64,000 bases of DNA from Halalkalibacillus sediminis (lineage in GTDB: Bacteria; Bacillota; Bacilli; Bacillales; Alkalibacillaceae): NCBI RefSeq assembly GCF_002844535.1, contig NZ_PJNH01000004.1, forward strand, positions 194,074 through 258,073, read 5' to 3'. Both the position numbers and the translations under genes were made by a program. Positions 34,498 to 43,491 of this stretch are shown piece after piece. How positions within the stretch are numbered: the stretch's first letter is position 1; the number at the start of each line of letters is the position of its first letter. Below the pieces are notes generated by a model that was not told the DNA's origin, made no database searches, and worked only from the letters and a program-made list of their open reading frames with translations.

Positions 34498-35229
34498 ATG
34501 AAGGTGAATGAAGTTTCCAAAGTCAGTGGTGTCAGTGTGCGCACGCTGCATCATTATGATGAGATAGGCTTACTGAAGCCAGAAAAATCCGCGGGCTCTG
34601 GCTATCGAAACTATTCGGATCAAGATCTATCTACCCTTCAGCAAATTTTGTTTTTTCGAGAGCTTGATTTCCCATTGAAAAAAATCAAGGAGATTATCAA
34701 TCGTCCGGACTATGATCAATTGGAAGCACTCGAAATGCATCGTGAACTATTGAGGAAGAAACGTGAGAAACTGGACGCGATGTTAGAAACGATCAATGAA
34801 ACGATTGAAAAAGAAAAAGGAGGTGTAACGATGTCGAATGATGAGAAGTTCAAAGGATTCGATTTCAGTCATAACCCTTATGAACATGAGGCGAGAAAAC
34901 GTTGGGGCGATGAAGCGGTTGATGAAGCGAGAAAGAACGCGATGAAAATGTCTAAAGAGCATCAAGAAGAAATGAATGAGATATACAGGAAGTTAGCGGC
35001 TATCCGGCATGAAAATCCTAAGTCAGAACAGGCACAAGCCGCTATAAGAAAATGGTACGATTATTTGAATGCCCATTTTACGACTTATTCACCTGACGCT
35101 TTTCAAGGTTTAGGTATGATGTATGTCCAGGATGAAAGGTTTACAAAGAATATCGATCAGTTTGGGGATGGGCTCGCAGTCTTCATGAGTGAAGCAATGT
35201 ATGAATATGGGGAACAATTGAAAAAATAA
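34498..35229 (+). CDS. MerR-family regulator with TipAS antibiotic-recognition domain (Mta-like)
   Basis: A 243-residue activator. Residues 1-70 are the MerR winged helix (KVSGVSVRTLHHYDEIGLL); about 75-105 is a dimerisation coiled coil; 120-243 is a TipAS domain (GFDFSHNPYEHEARKRWGDE, then WYDYLNAHF) that binds thiopeptide or other drugs. B. subtilis Mta, an activator of multidrug exporters, has the same layout. No exporter is adjacent; the likely target is its own promoter plus distant genes. Confidence 0.88.
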   Translation: MKVNEVSKVSGVSVRTLHHYDEIGLLKPEKSAGSGYRNYSDQDLSTLQQILFFRELDFPLKKIKEIINRPDYDQLEALEMHRELLRKKREKLDAMLETINETIEKEKGGVTMSNDEKFKGFDFSHNPYEHEARKRWGDEAVDEARKNAMKMSKEHQEEMNEIYRKLAAIRHENPKSEQAQAAIRKWYDYLNAHFTTYSPDAFQGLGMMYVQDERFTKNIDQFGDGLAVFMSEAMYEYGEQLKK

Positions 35230-35231
35230 TC

Positions 35232-35279
35232 AAAGCCAGACTTTGTGAGAAATTCCATCTTCACAGGGTCTGGCTTTTA
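35232..35279. terminator. Bidirectional terminator after the MerR gene
   Basis: AAAGCCAGAC pairs with GTCTGGCTTTT, with T-rich ends both ways. It separates the regulator from the convergent ATC hydrolase-family gene. Confidence 0.85.
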
Positions 35280-35280
35280 A

Positions 35281-35979
35281 TTACTCATCTAATTTAAATC
35301 TGAAGTGGCAATTGCCTTCTCTCAATACATATTGATCATGCTCGACTTCAAAATCTGGATTGTATCCTTTAGCGACGGATGGGTCGATCATCTGACAATA
35401 AAGAATTCCGTATTCATGCATGTTATCATCGGCCCACTGCTGACCAAAAGGACAGACAGTGAAGTTCTGTTCGATCTCACTCGGGTGGAATTCAGTATCA
35501 AATGTGAAAAGTTCGCTACGTGGCATGTCGTAGTTACTTAGATAGTTTTCAATGGTATTCGGAAGATCATTTGTGCGTGCACGTTGAGCTATTCCTTTGC
35601 CTCGCTCTTCTCCAAAAGTACGTACACCTTCTCGAATGACATCGTTACTTTCTTCCCCGAAGTAGTCGACGACTGCTTTTGTTACTTGGGCAAATAGTTT
35701 TGCCATTAAAGCATAGATGGTTATATCTTTCTCGTATTTGCTTTCAGTATTGTGATTACGGGGGAGGTATTCAAAAAGAGTGTGATTTTCCCCATCTACC
35801 GTTGCTTGTTTTGCTATTTTTTCAGCATCATAGTAACCGAAATTTTCAACACCTTGTCTAACTTTTTCGCGACCTTTTTCTCCATAGTTTTGAACAATAT
35901 TTCGTTCTACATGAGTAAAAAGTTTAGCGGTAATAGCGTTCATAGACATCGGTGGAATGTGAACTTTTGAATGGCTCAT
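35281..35979 (-). CDS. L-2-amino-thiazoline-4-carboxylate hydrolase family protein
   Basis: A 232-residue protein ending in the ATC hydrolase domain (about 80-230). Motifs are IREGVRTFGEERG, VCPFGQQWADDNM and YCQMIDPSVAKGYNP, with Cys residues in VCPF and the terminal GNCHF. Known members open the thiazoline ring in cysteine formation; others are uncharacterised. The N-terminal 80 residues resemble a partial repeat of the same helical motif (VRQGVENFGYYDAEK). GAGGAG precedes the ATG. Probably one transcript with no close partner. Confidence 0.8.
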   Translation of the reverse strand: MSHSKVHIPPMSMNAITAKLFTHVERNIVQNYGEKGREKVRQGVENFGYYDAEKIAKQATVDGENHTLFEYLPRNHNTESKYEKDITIYALMAKLFAQVTKAVVDYFGEESNDVIREGVRTFGEERGKGIAQRARTNDLPNTIENYLSNYDMPRSELFTFDTEFHPSEIEQNFTVCPFGQQWADDNMHEYGILYCQMIDPSVAKGYNPDFEVEHDQYVLREGNCHFRFKLDE

Positions 35980-36001
35980 AATGCATTCTCCTCTCTGATT
36001 A

Positions 36002-36403
36002 TTATGCTGAGATTATTTTGGCTGAGAATTTTCGTTGTCTAGGTCCATCAAATTCACAGAAATATAACCCCTGCCACGTACCAAGAACTAAACGGCCACT
36101 TTCGATAATAAGAGTTTGAGCATGTCCGACTGTACTCGTTTTCATATGAGCAGCTGTATTCCCTTCAGCGTGCTTGTCTTTTGGATCATCCCATGGATAA
36201 ATTTCTCGGAATCTGCGGAGCATATCCGTTTTTACATCTGGGTCAGCGTTCTCGTTGACCGTTAAGCCGGCAGTGGTGTGCATAGAGGATATCACGATGA
36301 TTGCATCGTTAACATTCTGTTCTTTAATCCAATTTTCCACGTCAGCTGTTACATCTATCATTTGATCATGATGGTCGGTTTTAACATTGAAAGTTTTGAA
36401 CAT
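36002..36403 (-). CDS. YjbQ-family protein (UPF0047)
   Basis: A 133-residue protein of the YjbQ family. [19 protein letters not shown] and the C-terminal [18 protein letters not shown] with [16 protein letters not shown] are the conserved histidine-rich blocks. Members can replace thiamine phosphate synthase when overproduced, but their normal role is unsettled. ATG 36403 follows AAAGGTG; the earlier GTG lies in that site. Confidence 0.9.
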   Translation of the reverse strand: MFKTFNVKTDHHDQMIDVTADVENWIKEQNVNDAIIVISSMHTTAGLTVNENADPDVKTDMLRRFREIYPWDDPKDKHAEGNTAAHMKTSTVGHAQTLIIESGRLVLGTWQGLYFCEFDGPRQRKFSAKIISA

Positions 36404-36483
36404 TGGCATCACCTTTTTAAATGAAATTAGTATGATTTCATTTTACAAGATTTCAGTGAAGATATCGAAAATTACAGGTTATG

Positions 36484-37065
36484 CTACTTACTCAATTGTT
36501 CATTTTCATAAAAATCTTCTTTCAAAATAGCGTGCGTTTTCAAGTCCTGATGTTCACCCTTAACAAGCATTTCTTTGCGGTGGGTACCTTCATAGACCAT
36601 GCCTGCCTTTATCATAACTCTTTCTGAAGCGATGTTATCTTTAAAAGATTTGGCCTGGATACGGACTAAATCCATATTCTCAAATCCGAATGTGATCAAT
36701 CTTTTGACTGCCTCCGTCATAAATCCTTTTCCCCAGTATTCACGTGAGAGTACATATCCTATTTCTGCTGAGTTATGGTTCGGTTTCCACCAAACAAAAT
36801 CGACAGTCCCGATCAATTTTCCGTTTTGTTTGTATTCAATAGCCCATGGAGCTATCTGATTTTTTTCATATTGATGTAGAGCGAAATCAATAAAAGCTTT
36901 CGAGTCGCTTAATGTCTTATGAGTTTCCCAAGTAACAAACTTTGTGACTTCTGGATCTGACCCGTATTTGAAAAGATCCTCTAAATCATTTGAGGTGATT
37001 TTTCTAAGGCGCAGTCGTTCTGTCTCGAGAGTAGGTAAATCTTTATAAATATCTTCAATTTGCAT
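36484..37065 (-). CDS. GNAT N-acetyltransferase, RimJ/RimL type
   Basis: A 193-residue enzyme with LETERLRLRKITSNDLEDLF at the start and motif A IGYVLSREYWGKGFMTEAV, containing the Q/R-x-x-G-x-G/A loop of RimJ/RimL-like acetyltransferases. VRIQAKSFKDNIASERVMIKAG is motif B. Members acetylate ribosomal proteins, amino acids or antibiotics; the target is unknown. ATG 37065 follows GGAGGG. Confidence 0.87.
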   Translation of the reverse strand: MQIEDIYKDLPTLETERLRLRKITSNDLEDLFKYGSDPEVTKFVTWETHKTLSDSKAFIDFALHQYEKNQIAPWAIEYKQNGKLIGTVDFVWWKPNHNSAEIGYVLSREYWGKGFMTEAVKRLITFGFENMDLVRIQAKSFKDNIASERVMIKAGMVYEGTHRKEMLVKGEHQDLKTHAILKEDFYENEQLSK

Positions 37066-37223
37066 GATAGCCCTCCGTTCAGTACACATTTTTTACATTA
37101 TATCTAAATATTACGGAAAGGCAATATAGTTATGGCTTTTACAATTAAAAAGAAAAATGGAAATATTATGGTATCATATAGTTAGAAGAGTTTTATTATG
37201 TAAAAAATTCTTAGGGGGATTAG

Positions 37224-37625
37224 ATGAAGAAGTTAATGCTGTGTGGGTTGTTGTTTTTGTTGTCTATCATGCTTCTGGCGGGATGTGCTTTCAGTGAAGA
37301 ACATGTCTTTGAAGGGGAAAGCGATAACTGGGAGGGTGACCTAACTGTATCTAAAAGTGGTGGTGTGACCACGGAAGATTTTGTGTTGACTTATAAAGGA
37401 GATTTAGAAGAGTTAGCTGATATAGGTCGACTTCAATACTCTTTTGAATACTTAGGTGCCAGTACAGGGTATACTTTAAATTTCGACGGTGAAGGTCCTA
37501 GTGAAAAAGAGTTTACTAATTCAGCTTCAGGTGCCGAGGAAATTTCTATTAGCGAAGAAGAAGTTGTCGAGGTTTCCGTGGAATGGGGCGAACATGAAGA
37601 GCAGATGGTACTTAGGAGCGAATAA
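37224..37625 (+). CDS. Lipoprotein of unknown function
   Basis: A 133-residue lipoprotein: signal peptide with lipobox LAGC at 18-21, then an acidic beta-rich domain (NWEGDLTVSK, DFVLTYKG, QYSFEYLG, VEVSVEWGEHEEQMVL). The pattern suggests an Ig-like sandwich. I do not recognise a family. GGGGG precedes the ATG. Its stop is two bases from that of the convergent membrane protein gene. Confidence 0.75.
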   Translation: MKKLMLCGLLFLLSIMLLAGCAFSEEHVFEGESDNWEGDLTVSKSGGVTTEDFVLTYKGDLEELADIGRLQYSFEYLGASTGYTLNFDGEGPSEKEFTNSASGAEEISISEEEVVEVSVEWGEHEEQMVLRSE

Positions 37626-37627
37626 TC

Positions 37628-38449
37628 TTACTGATTATTCGCTTCTTCTTTTTTAAATTCACTACTATATTTTTTGAATAATAGATAGGTAACCTCTGCT
37701 AAAATGATGACTATGGTGGCTATCAGAAAGAAGGATAACCAATAATTACTCCAAGAGTTTACATACACGCTGCAACAGTCGAACCCTCGAAAGGTGTGGG
37801 GGAGTGGTGGATCGATGTTAGGGTATCGGAGTTCAGCGAAATGGAACGGAAAACCAGTCTCCATTGGGAAAGCACTACGAAGTTCCTCCTGAGTATGAAT
37901 ACTTTTTCCGAAAACTCCTGTAGCTAAAACGATCACCTTTGAAAAGATGATGCAGCTCGTAATCAGGATGAATTGGTGCTTATGAGTCGGTTTTACAACT
38001 TTTCTTGTTAATCCGAAGCCTATTAAAATCAAAATTGGCGGAAAGATCGAATTCATGAAAATCCCAAGCGGAGAGCCGATTTGTAGTGATAGAAAATCGT
38101 TTGTCATTTGGAAGATTCCAATCATCGATCCAACTCCAGGGGAATTGTATATCAGGTAGGTAACGCTGAAAAATAAGTTTTCTGTCAACTGGACAAGAAA
38201 TTGCAGAGTGAATCCAATTAAAAAAATGACCCCCGTAGATAATAATATATCTTTAAACCGATATTTTTTTAGTAAAAGATAGCTTGCTAGTATGTAACCT
38301 GCTATGTTTACGACTAATAGGATGATAGATAACCATAACAGGCTTGAAGATGTATGGTTTCTGAGTGTAGATAATACTAACGGTGCTGAGATGATGACCA
38401 TCAATATATGTACCGGAAAAGCCGAGAATAATCTTATAAATAAATTCAT
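37628..38449 (-). CDS. Multipass membrane protein, unknown function
   Basis: A 273-residue protein with seven or so hydrophobic helices. Between helices, about residues 180-225, is a larger outside loop (ELRSAFPMETGFPFHFAELRYPN) with Cys-Cys in GFDCCSVY. The charged C-terminal tail is cytoplasmic. I do not recognise a family. The start ATG 38449 has AAGGTGG about eight bases upstream. Monocistronic, convergent with the lipoprotein gene. Confidence 0.65.
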   Translation of the reverse strand: MNLFIRLFSAFPVHILMVIISAPLVLSTLRNHTSSSLLWLSIILLVVNIAGYILASYLLLKKYRFKDILLSTGVIFLIGFTLQFLVQLTENLFFSVTYLIYNSPGVGSMIGIFQMTNDFLSLQIGSPLGIFMNSIFPPILILIGFGLTRKVVKPTHKHQFILITSCIIFSKVIVLATGVFGKSIHTQEELRSAFPMETGFPFHFAELRYPNIDPPLPHTFRGFDCCSVYVNSWSNYWLSFFLIATIVIILAEVTYLLFKKYSSEFKKEEANNQ

Positions 38450-38619
38450 CTAAATCCACCTTTTTCTGTTTATGTAAATAATATCGAACTGTTTTTGTCG
38501 ATTTTAAGGGTTTTCGTATGACGGATTGAATGTTGAAAAAGGCAATCCCATGATTTTCATGATATCATTTCTTTTAAATACTATGAATGTTAGAAATTAT
38601 ATTTGAAAAGGTGATATGG

Positions 38620-40086
38620 ATGAATAAGAGGTTACGAGGATTGGCGGATGATTTTTTAGTTGAAGCATCGATTGATGGTTTACAGGAGATGATGGCGAGC
38701 GGTGAACTAACTTCTCGTGATCTGGTCATTATGTTCCTGGACCGAATAGCAAGATTCGATCAAGATGGTCCTAAAATCAATTCGATTTTAGAAGTTAATC
38801 CGGATGCATTACATATTGCAGAGGCGATGGATACCGAACGGGCAGAACTGGATGTGCGTGGTCCACTTCACGGGATTCCTATCGTGCTTAAAGATAATAT
38901 CGACACGGGAGACAAGACTCACACGACTGCAGGTTCTTTAGCGTTGAAAGATCATGTTGCTGGTAATGATGCCTTTGTTGCTGAACAGTTGCGAGAGGCT
39001 GGCGCTGTCATTTTGGGTAAAGCGAATCTGACAGAATGGGCGAACTTTATGACTGAAGGCATGCCAAATGGTTACAGCTCACTCGGGGGCCAAGTGTTGA
39101 ACCCATACGGGCCAGGTAATCTTGATACTGGAGGATCTAGTGCAGGCCCAGGGGCGGCTGTAGCAGCAAACTTTTCTGTGGTTTCAGTTGGAACTGAAAC
39201 TTCAGGTTCAATTTTGAGCCCAGCAAGCCAACATTCACTGGTCGGAATAAAACCGACCGTTGGAACGATCAGTCGAAGTGGTATCATTCCAATCTCGCAT
39301 ACTCAAGATACTGCAGGACCTATGGCGAGAACAGTTCGCGATGCTGTCTATATGTATCAAGCGATGGTGGGCGTAGACGATCGCGATGAAGCTACACAAG
39401 TCCCAGGGAGCTACTTTGAAAAAGATTTTACTAGCAATTTGAAGCTGGAGGGCTTGAACGGTAAACGTATAGGGATTGCTCGTGAAGCTTACTTTGATGC
39501 GATAGAACCTGACAAACGGGAGATAATGGATGAAGCTGTTCACGTTTTGGAAGTTCATGGCGCGACTGTCATTGATGTAACGATTCCTACAACAGGTCGT
39601 GACTGGGGATTAGGAGTTATGATTCATGAATTCAAAAATAGTTTGAATGCTTACCTGAAGACAATCTCAAGAGACGTTCCTGTACGCACGTTTGATGATA
39701 TTATTGATTTTCATAACAAGCATCCTGAAGAAACTTTGAAGTATGGCCAAAAGTGGTTTGAAGAAGCGGCTAAAACTTCAGGTCAGTTGACAGAACCAGC
39801 TTACTTGAAAGAGCTACTCGAAGACCAATTCTATTCGAAGGAAGAAGGAATAGATGCAACTTTGCAGGAGTACGACTTAGACGCGATTGTCTTTCCTAAT
39901 AATATCGGGGCAGCTATTCCGGCAAAGGCAGGTTATCCATCGATTACTGTGCCAGCTGGGTATACTGAAAAAAATGAACCGGTGGGTATTACGTTCAGTG
40001 GAACGGCGTTATCTGAGCCGACGTTGATTGAATTGGCTTATGGATATGAACAGGCGACTGGAGTTCGACGTCCTCCAGAGTTATAA
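38620..40086 (+). CDS. Amidase signature-family protein
   Basis: A 488-residue hydrolase. The Ser-cisSer-Lys triad is visible: Lys in [10 protein letters not shown] (near 89), the cis-Ser in [11 protein letters not shown] and the nucleophile Ser in [10 protein letters not shown] (near 179). The [12 protein letters not shown] and [23 protein letters not shown] blocks are characteristic of the amidase branch rather than GatA, and gatB/gatC are absent. Substrate is probably an amide or peptide-like compound. ATG 38620 follows AAAAGGTGAT. Confidence 0.9.
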   Translation: MNKRLRGLADDFLVEASIDGLQEMMASGELTSRDLVIMFLDRIARFDQDGPKINSILEVNPDALHIAEAMDTERAELDVRGPLHGIPIVLKDNIDTGDKTHTTAGSLALKDHVAGNDAFVAEQLREAGAVILGKANLTEWANFMTEGMPNGYSSLGGQVLNPYGPGNLDTGGSSAGPGAAVAANFSVVSVGTETSGSILSPASQHSLVGIKPTVGTISRSGIIPISHTQDTAGPMARTVRDAVYMYQAMVGVDDRDEATQVPGSYFEKDFTSNLKLEGLNGKRIGIAREAYFDAIEPDKREIMDEAVHVLEVHGATVIDVTIPTTGRDWGLGVMIHEFKNSLNAYLKTISRDVPVRTFDDIIDFHNKHPEETLKYGQKWFEEAAKTSGQLTEPAYLKELLEDQFYSKEEGIDATLQEYDLDAIVFPNNIGAAIPAKAGYPSITVPAGYTEKNEPVGITFSGTALSEPTLIELAYGYEQATGVRRPPEL

Positions 40087-40103
40087 TTTAGTTTTCAAAC
40101 AAG

Positions 40104-40143
40104 AACCCAGCTCAATATTCTAATTATTGCGCTGGGATTTTTA
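40104..40143 (+). terminator. Terminator of the amidase gene
   Basis: CCCAGC pairs with GCTGGG, followed by ATTTTT. It overlaps the last codons of the convergent SLAP gene. Confidence 0.6.
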
Positions 40144-40513
40144 GTTTGTAATCCTGTTCATTATCAAGTGTAGATGCCTTCCAATTGCCTTTTGGAAAAA
40201 TGAAAGTCCATGGCATGCTGGTTTCAGGCGGAATCTCGAGTTGAGGTATTGTGAAGGTGTGTTCGGCAATGATTCCATCTGAATTATCAAGAGTGATAGG
40301 AGTATCTTTGAAAGTCAAAGTAGTATCTGACTGATTATGTACAAGCACAGTGAAGAGGAGTTCTTCACGATGATTCTCAGCATACCAAAAACTGGTCGTG
40401 TCTATCTTTTCTAATTCGGAAAAATCTATCTGTGGAAAGGCTAGTTCGAACTTATTTCGATCGGGTTGGGAAAGGTTTTGCTCCCAACTTTTTTCATACT
40501 TTAATTTTTGCAT
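40124..40513 (-). CDS. SLAP-domain protein
   Basis: A 129-residue protein matching the SLAP domain of Bacillaceae. KFELAFPQIDFSELEKIDT, WYAENHREELLFTVLVHN and the HTFTIPQLEIPPETSMPWTF block (starting near residue 85) are strongly conserved in that family. In some proteins the domain is linked to S-layer assembly and accessory secretion; free copies like this lack an assigned role. No signal peptide. ATG 40513 follows AGAGGTG. Confidence 0.8.
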   Translation of the reverse strand: MQKLKYEKSWEQNLSQPDRNKFELAFPQIDFSELEKIDTTSFWYAENHREELLFTVLVHNQSDTTLTFKDTPITLDNSDGIIAEHTFTIPQLEIPPETSMPWTFIFPKGNWKASTLDNEQDYKLKIPAQ

Positions 40514-40610
40514 GTAAAACACCTCTTCTAATCATCGTAAGTGATTTTTGCTCATTCGGCAATTATGAGATAATAGACATTATATTAGACGAATTGGGTG
40601 GTGAAGATTG

Positions 40611-41726
40611 ATGAAATATATCGTAATTGGAGGAGGCATTCTTGGAGCTTCCACGACTTACCATTTGGCTAAATTAGGCGCAGATGTCACTTTAATTGAT
40701 CGTAAAGATCTTGGACAAGCAACAGATGCTGCGGCTGGGATTGTGTGTCCTTGGCTGTCTCAACGACGCAACAAGGCTTGGTATCAGTTAGTGAAGAATG
40801 GTGCAAGGTATTACCCGGAGTTGGTCAGAGAGCTTGAAGATAACGGTCAAACTGAAACAGGCTATAAGAAAGTAGGCGCTCTTAGTTTACATACTGATCA
40901 AGAGAAATTGGAGAAGATGGTCGAGAGGGCGAAGAAGAGAAGAGATGATGCTCCTGAAATTGGCGATATTGAACTGCTGTCCAATGAAGAAGCGAGAGAA
41001 AAGTTTCCCCCATTGGATGAGAAATACGGCGCTGTATATGTAAGTGGGGGCGCACGTGTTGATGGACGTGCAATCCGTGACGCGATGATTCGAGCCGCTG
41101 AAGAGAGTGGAGCCCGTGTTGTTCAAGGAAGTGCAGAAATCTTAGTTGAAAGAAATAAAGTGACCGGTGCCAAGGTGGAGAATGAAGTGTTCGAGACAGA
41201 CAGTGTTATTGATACTTCCGGAGCTTGGGCAAAACAGTTACTCGACCCACTGGGAATACAGTTTGATGTTTCATTACAAAGAGCTCAAATTGTCCACTTA
41301 GAGATGCCCAACCAAGAGGTGAATGATTGGCCTGTAGTAATGCCACCGAACAATGGATACTTGTTATCCCTCAGTAATAACCGGATTGTAGCTGGAGCGA
41401 CGAGGACCGATGAAGCTGGATTTGATTATCGTGTAACAGCATCAGGGATAAATGAAGCATTGAATAGAGCACTGGATGTTGCACCAGGATTGAATGAGAG
41501 TACTTTTGTAGAAACACGAATCGGCTTTCGTCCCTATACTCCAGGTTTTTTGCCGGTCATTGGTCCCGTGCCACATTTTGATGGGTTATTTGTTGCTAAT
41601 GGATTAGGTGCCTCAGGATTGACCAGTGGTCCATACTTAGGATCTGTTATGGCGGATTTGGTAACAGGTCGGGAAGTGAAGCTTGATATAAGTGCATATG
41701 ATGTATCGTTGGCGTTAAAGCGCTAA
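40611..41726 (+). CDS. FAD-dependent amino acid oxidase-like oxidoreductase (DAO family)
   Basis: A 371-residue flavoenzyme. GGGILGASTTYHLAKLG near residues 7-23 is the FAD-binding dinucleotide fold, followed by DRKDLGQATDAAAG. The C-terminal IGFRPYTPGFLPVIGPVP and GLGASGLTSGPYLG close the FAD and substrate pocket. D-amino acid, glycine or sarcosine oxidation is expected, substrate open. TTG 40608 is also possible, but ATG 40611 is better. Ends at a strong terminator. Confidence 0.87.
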   Translation: MKYIVIGGGILGASTTYHLAKLGADVTLIDRKDLGQATDAAAGIVCPWLSQRRNKAWYQLVKNGARYYPELVRELEDNGQTETGYKKVGALSLHTDQEKLEKMVERAKKRRDDAPEIGDIELLSNEEAREKFPPLDEKYGAVYVSGGARVDGRAIRDAMIRAAEESGARVVQGSAEILVERNKVTGAKVENEVFETDSVIDTSGAWAKQLLDPLGIQFDVSLQRAQIVHLEMPNQEVNDWPVVMPPNNGYLLSLSNNRIVAGATRTDEAGFDYRVTASGINEALNRALDVAPGLNESTFVETRIGFRPYTPGFLPVIGPVPHFDGLFVANGLGASGLTSGPYLGSVMADLVTGREVKLDISAYDVSLALKR

Positions 41727-41741
41727 TTTTTCAGAAAAAAG

Positions 41742-41770
41742 AAAGGAACGCTGAAGAGCGTTCCTTTTAT
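41742..41770. terminator. Bidirectional terminator
   Basis: AAAGGAACGCT pairs with AGCGTTCCTTTT between the convergent DAO and CAP-LysM genes. Confidence 0.9.
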
Positions 41771-42567
41771 CTTACATATAGTCCTTGTCCCACATGAAGT
41801 GAGCCCAAAGTTTCATCCTGAGGGTTCAATACTTGAAGTTCCCATATTTTCATACCGTGTTTTCTTGCGATATTCCAGGCAGTGTCACCGGGCTGGACCT
41901 CATATTGATTGCCACTTACACGAATTTTTTGACCGATTGTTAAATTGCCCAAGTTATTGATTTTTGGATTAAGAATTTTCATTTGTTCTAAACTAATCCA
42001 GTTATTAATCGCAATCTCCCAGGCTGTATCTCCACTTTTAACTGTGTAATATTGCCATCCGGACCTCTTCGGACTTGGGTCATAGCTATCATTTTTTGGA
42101 GCTGGATCTTTTGCGGTATAATCTGCTTTAGAATAAACAAACATTTGAACCCAGTGTCCCTCATAATAACCAACGCCAATTCGGTTGAAATTAGAATTTA
42201 AAATATTTCTCCTGTGACCTGTACTATTCATCCAATCTTGAACTACCGAAGAAGCTGTAGGCTGCCCTTTCGCTATGTTTTCACCTGCTCTACGATAACT
42301 TATTCCATACTGTTTCATCATATCAAAAGGTGAACCATAAGTAGGGGACGTATGGGAAAAATAATTATTATTGTTCATATCCCTAGCTTTTTCTTCAGCA
42401 ACCTTCGACAGTTCTGAACTATAAGAAAGAGGTTGTAATCCACGCTCTTGCCTCTCAGCATTTGTTAGCTCTACCACTTTGTCCTCAGGTGATTGCGCCG
42501 ACACTGCAAGATCAGGAAGGAGAGTGAACAATAAAACTGATGTTAGTAATAAAGATAATATTCTCAT
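41767..42567 (-). CDS. Secreted CAP-domain protein with two LysM domains
   Basis: A 266-residue exported protein. A signal peptide ends near VSAQ (22-25). Residues 30-150 form a CAP/SCP domain (TNAERQERGLQPL, NNYFSHTSPTYGSPFDM, AGENIAKGQ, GHRRNILNSNFNRIGVG). Two LysM motifs follow (about 170-218 and 222-266, each with SGDTAWEIA or PGDTAWNIA), anchoring it to peptidoglycan. Histidines in the CAP part may bind metal. Role is unknown, but B. subtilis YkwD is a CAP relative. A second CAP protein is at 50267. Confidence 0.85.
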   Translation of the reverse strand: MRILSLLLTSVLLFTLLPDLAVSAQSPEDKVVELTNAERQERGLQPLSYSSELSKVAEEKARDMNNNNYFSHTSPTYGSPFDMMKQYGISYRRAGENIAKGQPTASSVVQDWMNSTGHRRNILNSNFNRIGVGYYEGHWVQMFVYSKADYTAKDPAPKNDSYDPSPKRSGWQYYTVKSGDTAWEIAINNWISLEQMKILNPKINNLGNLTIGQKIRVSGNQYEVQPGDTAWNIARKHGMKIWELQVLNPQDETLGSLHVGQGLYVR

Positions 42568-42678
42568 TTAGACACTCCTTTTACTGATATTATTATCATT
42601 ATTTATACATCTAATCTGGCAATAATTGAGAAGGTATTTTAATGAAGAATAAAACCATAAAAAGAATTTAAGAATATA

Positions 42679-42708
42679 AAAAAGCTCACTCTTAAGAGTG
42701 AGCTTTCA
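42679..42708 (-). terminator. Terminator of the following minus-strand gene
   Basis: AAAGCTCACTC pairs with GAGTGAGCTTT. On the minus strand it is followed by T-rich sequence, right after the stop codon of the gene at 42709-43353. Confidence 0.88.
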
Positions 42709-43353
42709 TTAATTGACCTCAAGGTTTTCGGTATCCAAAATTAGACTGTCCGAGTTTGCAAATGAAAGACTGAGCTCTGTTTCAGACACCCACTCCATAT
42801 TTTCAAAACTCCCAGAGCTAAAGATATCATCCTCACCTCGATACAGTTGATCAAAGCTGATTAAATCAGCGTCATCACTAAATTTTAAAATTTGGATATC
42901 ATATAAACTTTCTTCTGAGGAACGGACTTGGAAAGCTAAATTTTTGTTATCAGGAGACCAACTTAAATTGTCGACTATTTGTCCTCCAATAACGTTACCA
43001 ATCAGTTGAACCTCTTCATCTTTCAAGTAGTACAACCCAGCTCGCTGATCTACCGGAGAAGGGCCAGTTGTGAAAAAGATAATTGCTTCTTCAGTTGGAT
43101 ATGGTTCTGCAACAGAGAATTTAACTGAATTTCGATCGATTTGTCCTCCAGGTAAGTCACTAAGAGATAGATAAGTTTTATTTTCACCATTATTATAAAT
43201 AGAACTTCCACCATCAGCTATTTCAATTTCAGCTTCTTCAAGTTCTTTTTCGTAATTCTTACCACCAAAAATTCCTGTCAAGAATAATACAACGATAACA
43301 AATGAGGTTAGCCCCACTAATGTGATAAGAACTCTAGTCGTTCGTTTTTTCAA
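42709..43353 (-). CDS. Membrane-anchored protein with TolB-like repeats
   Basis: A 214-residue protein with an uncleaved N-terminal helix (10-28). The outside part is predicted beta-rich and includes NLSWSPDNKNLAFQVRS, which resembles a WD40-like/PD40 beta-propeller blade of TolB-type proteins, and a similar WVSETELSLSFAN. Only two or so blades fit, so it is not a full propeller. No family recognised. ATG 43353 has GGAAGGATG upstream. Confidence 0.65.
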   Translation of the reverse strand: MKKRTTRVLITLVGLTSFVIVVLFLTGIFGGKNYEKELEEAEIEIADGGSSIYNNGENKTYLSLSDLPGGQIDRNSVKFSVAEPYPTEEAIIFFTTGPSPVDQRAGLYYLKDEEVQLIGNVIGGQIVDNLSWSPDNKNLAFQVRSSEESLYDIQILKFSDDADLISFDQLYRGEDDIFSSGSFENMEWVSETELSLSFANSDSLILDTENLEVN

Positions 43354-43445
43354 AGAACTTCATCCTTCCGCTTGTATGTACAATTTCGCACTGAATCTAT
43401 CCTAACATTTAAAATCATTACTTTCATGAAAAAACTCAACACAAT

Positions 43446-43486
43446 AACTCTCGGCCACATTTACATGTAAACCGAGAGCTTTGCGT
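43446..43486 (-). terminator. Probable terminator of katE
   Basis: AAAGCTCTCGG pairs with CCGAGAGTT (minus strand) around an AT-rich loop. The T tail is short (TTATTGTG), so strength is modest. Confidence 0.55.
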
Positions 43487-43491
43487 TGGCT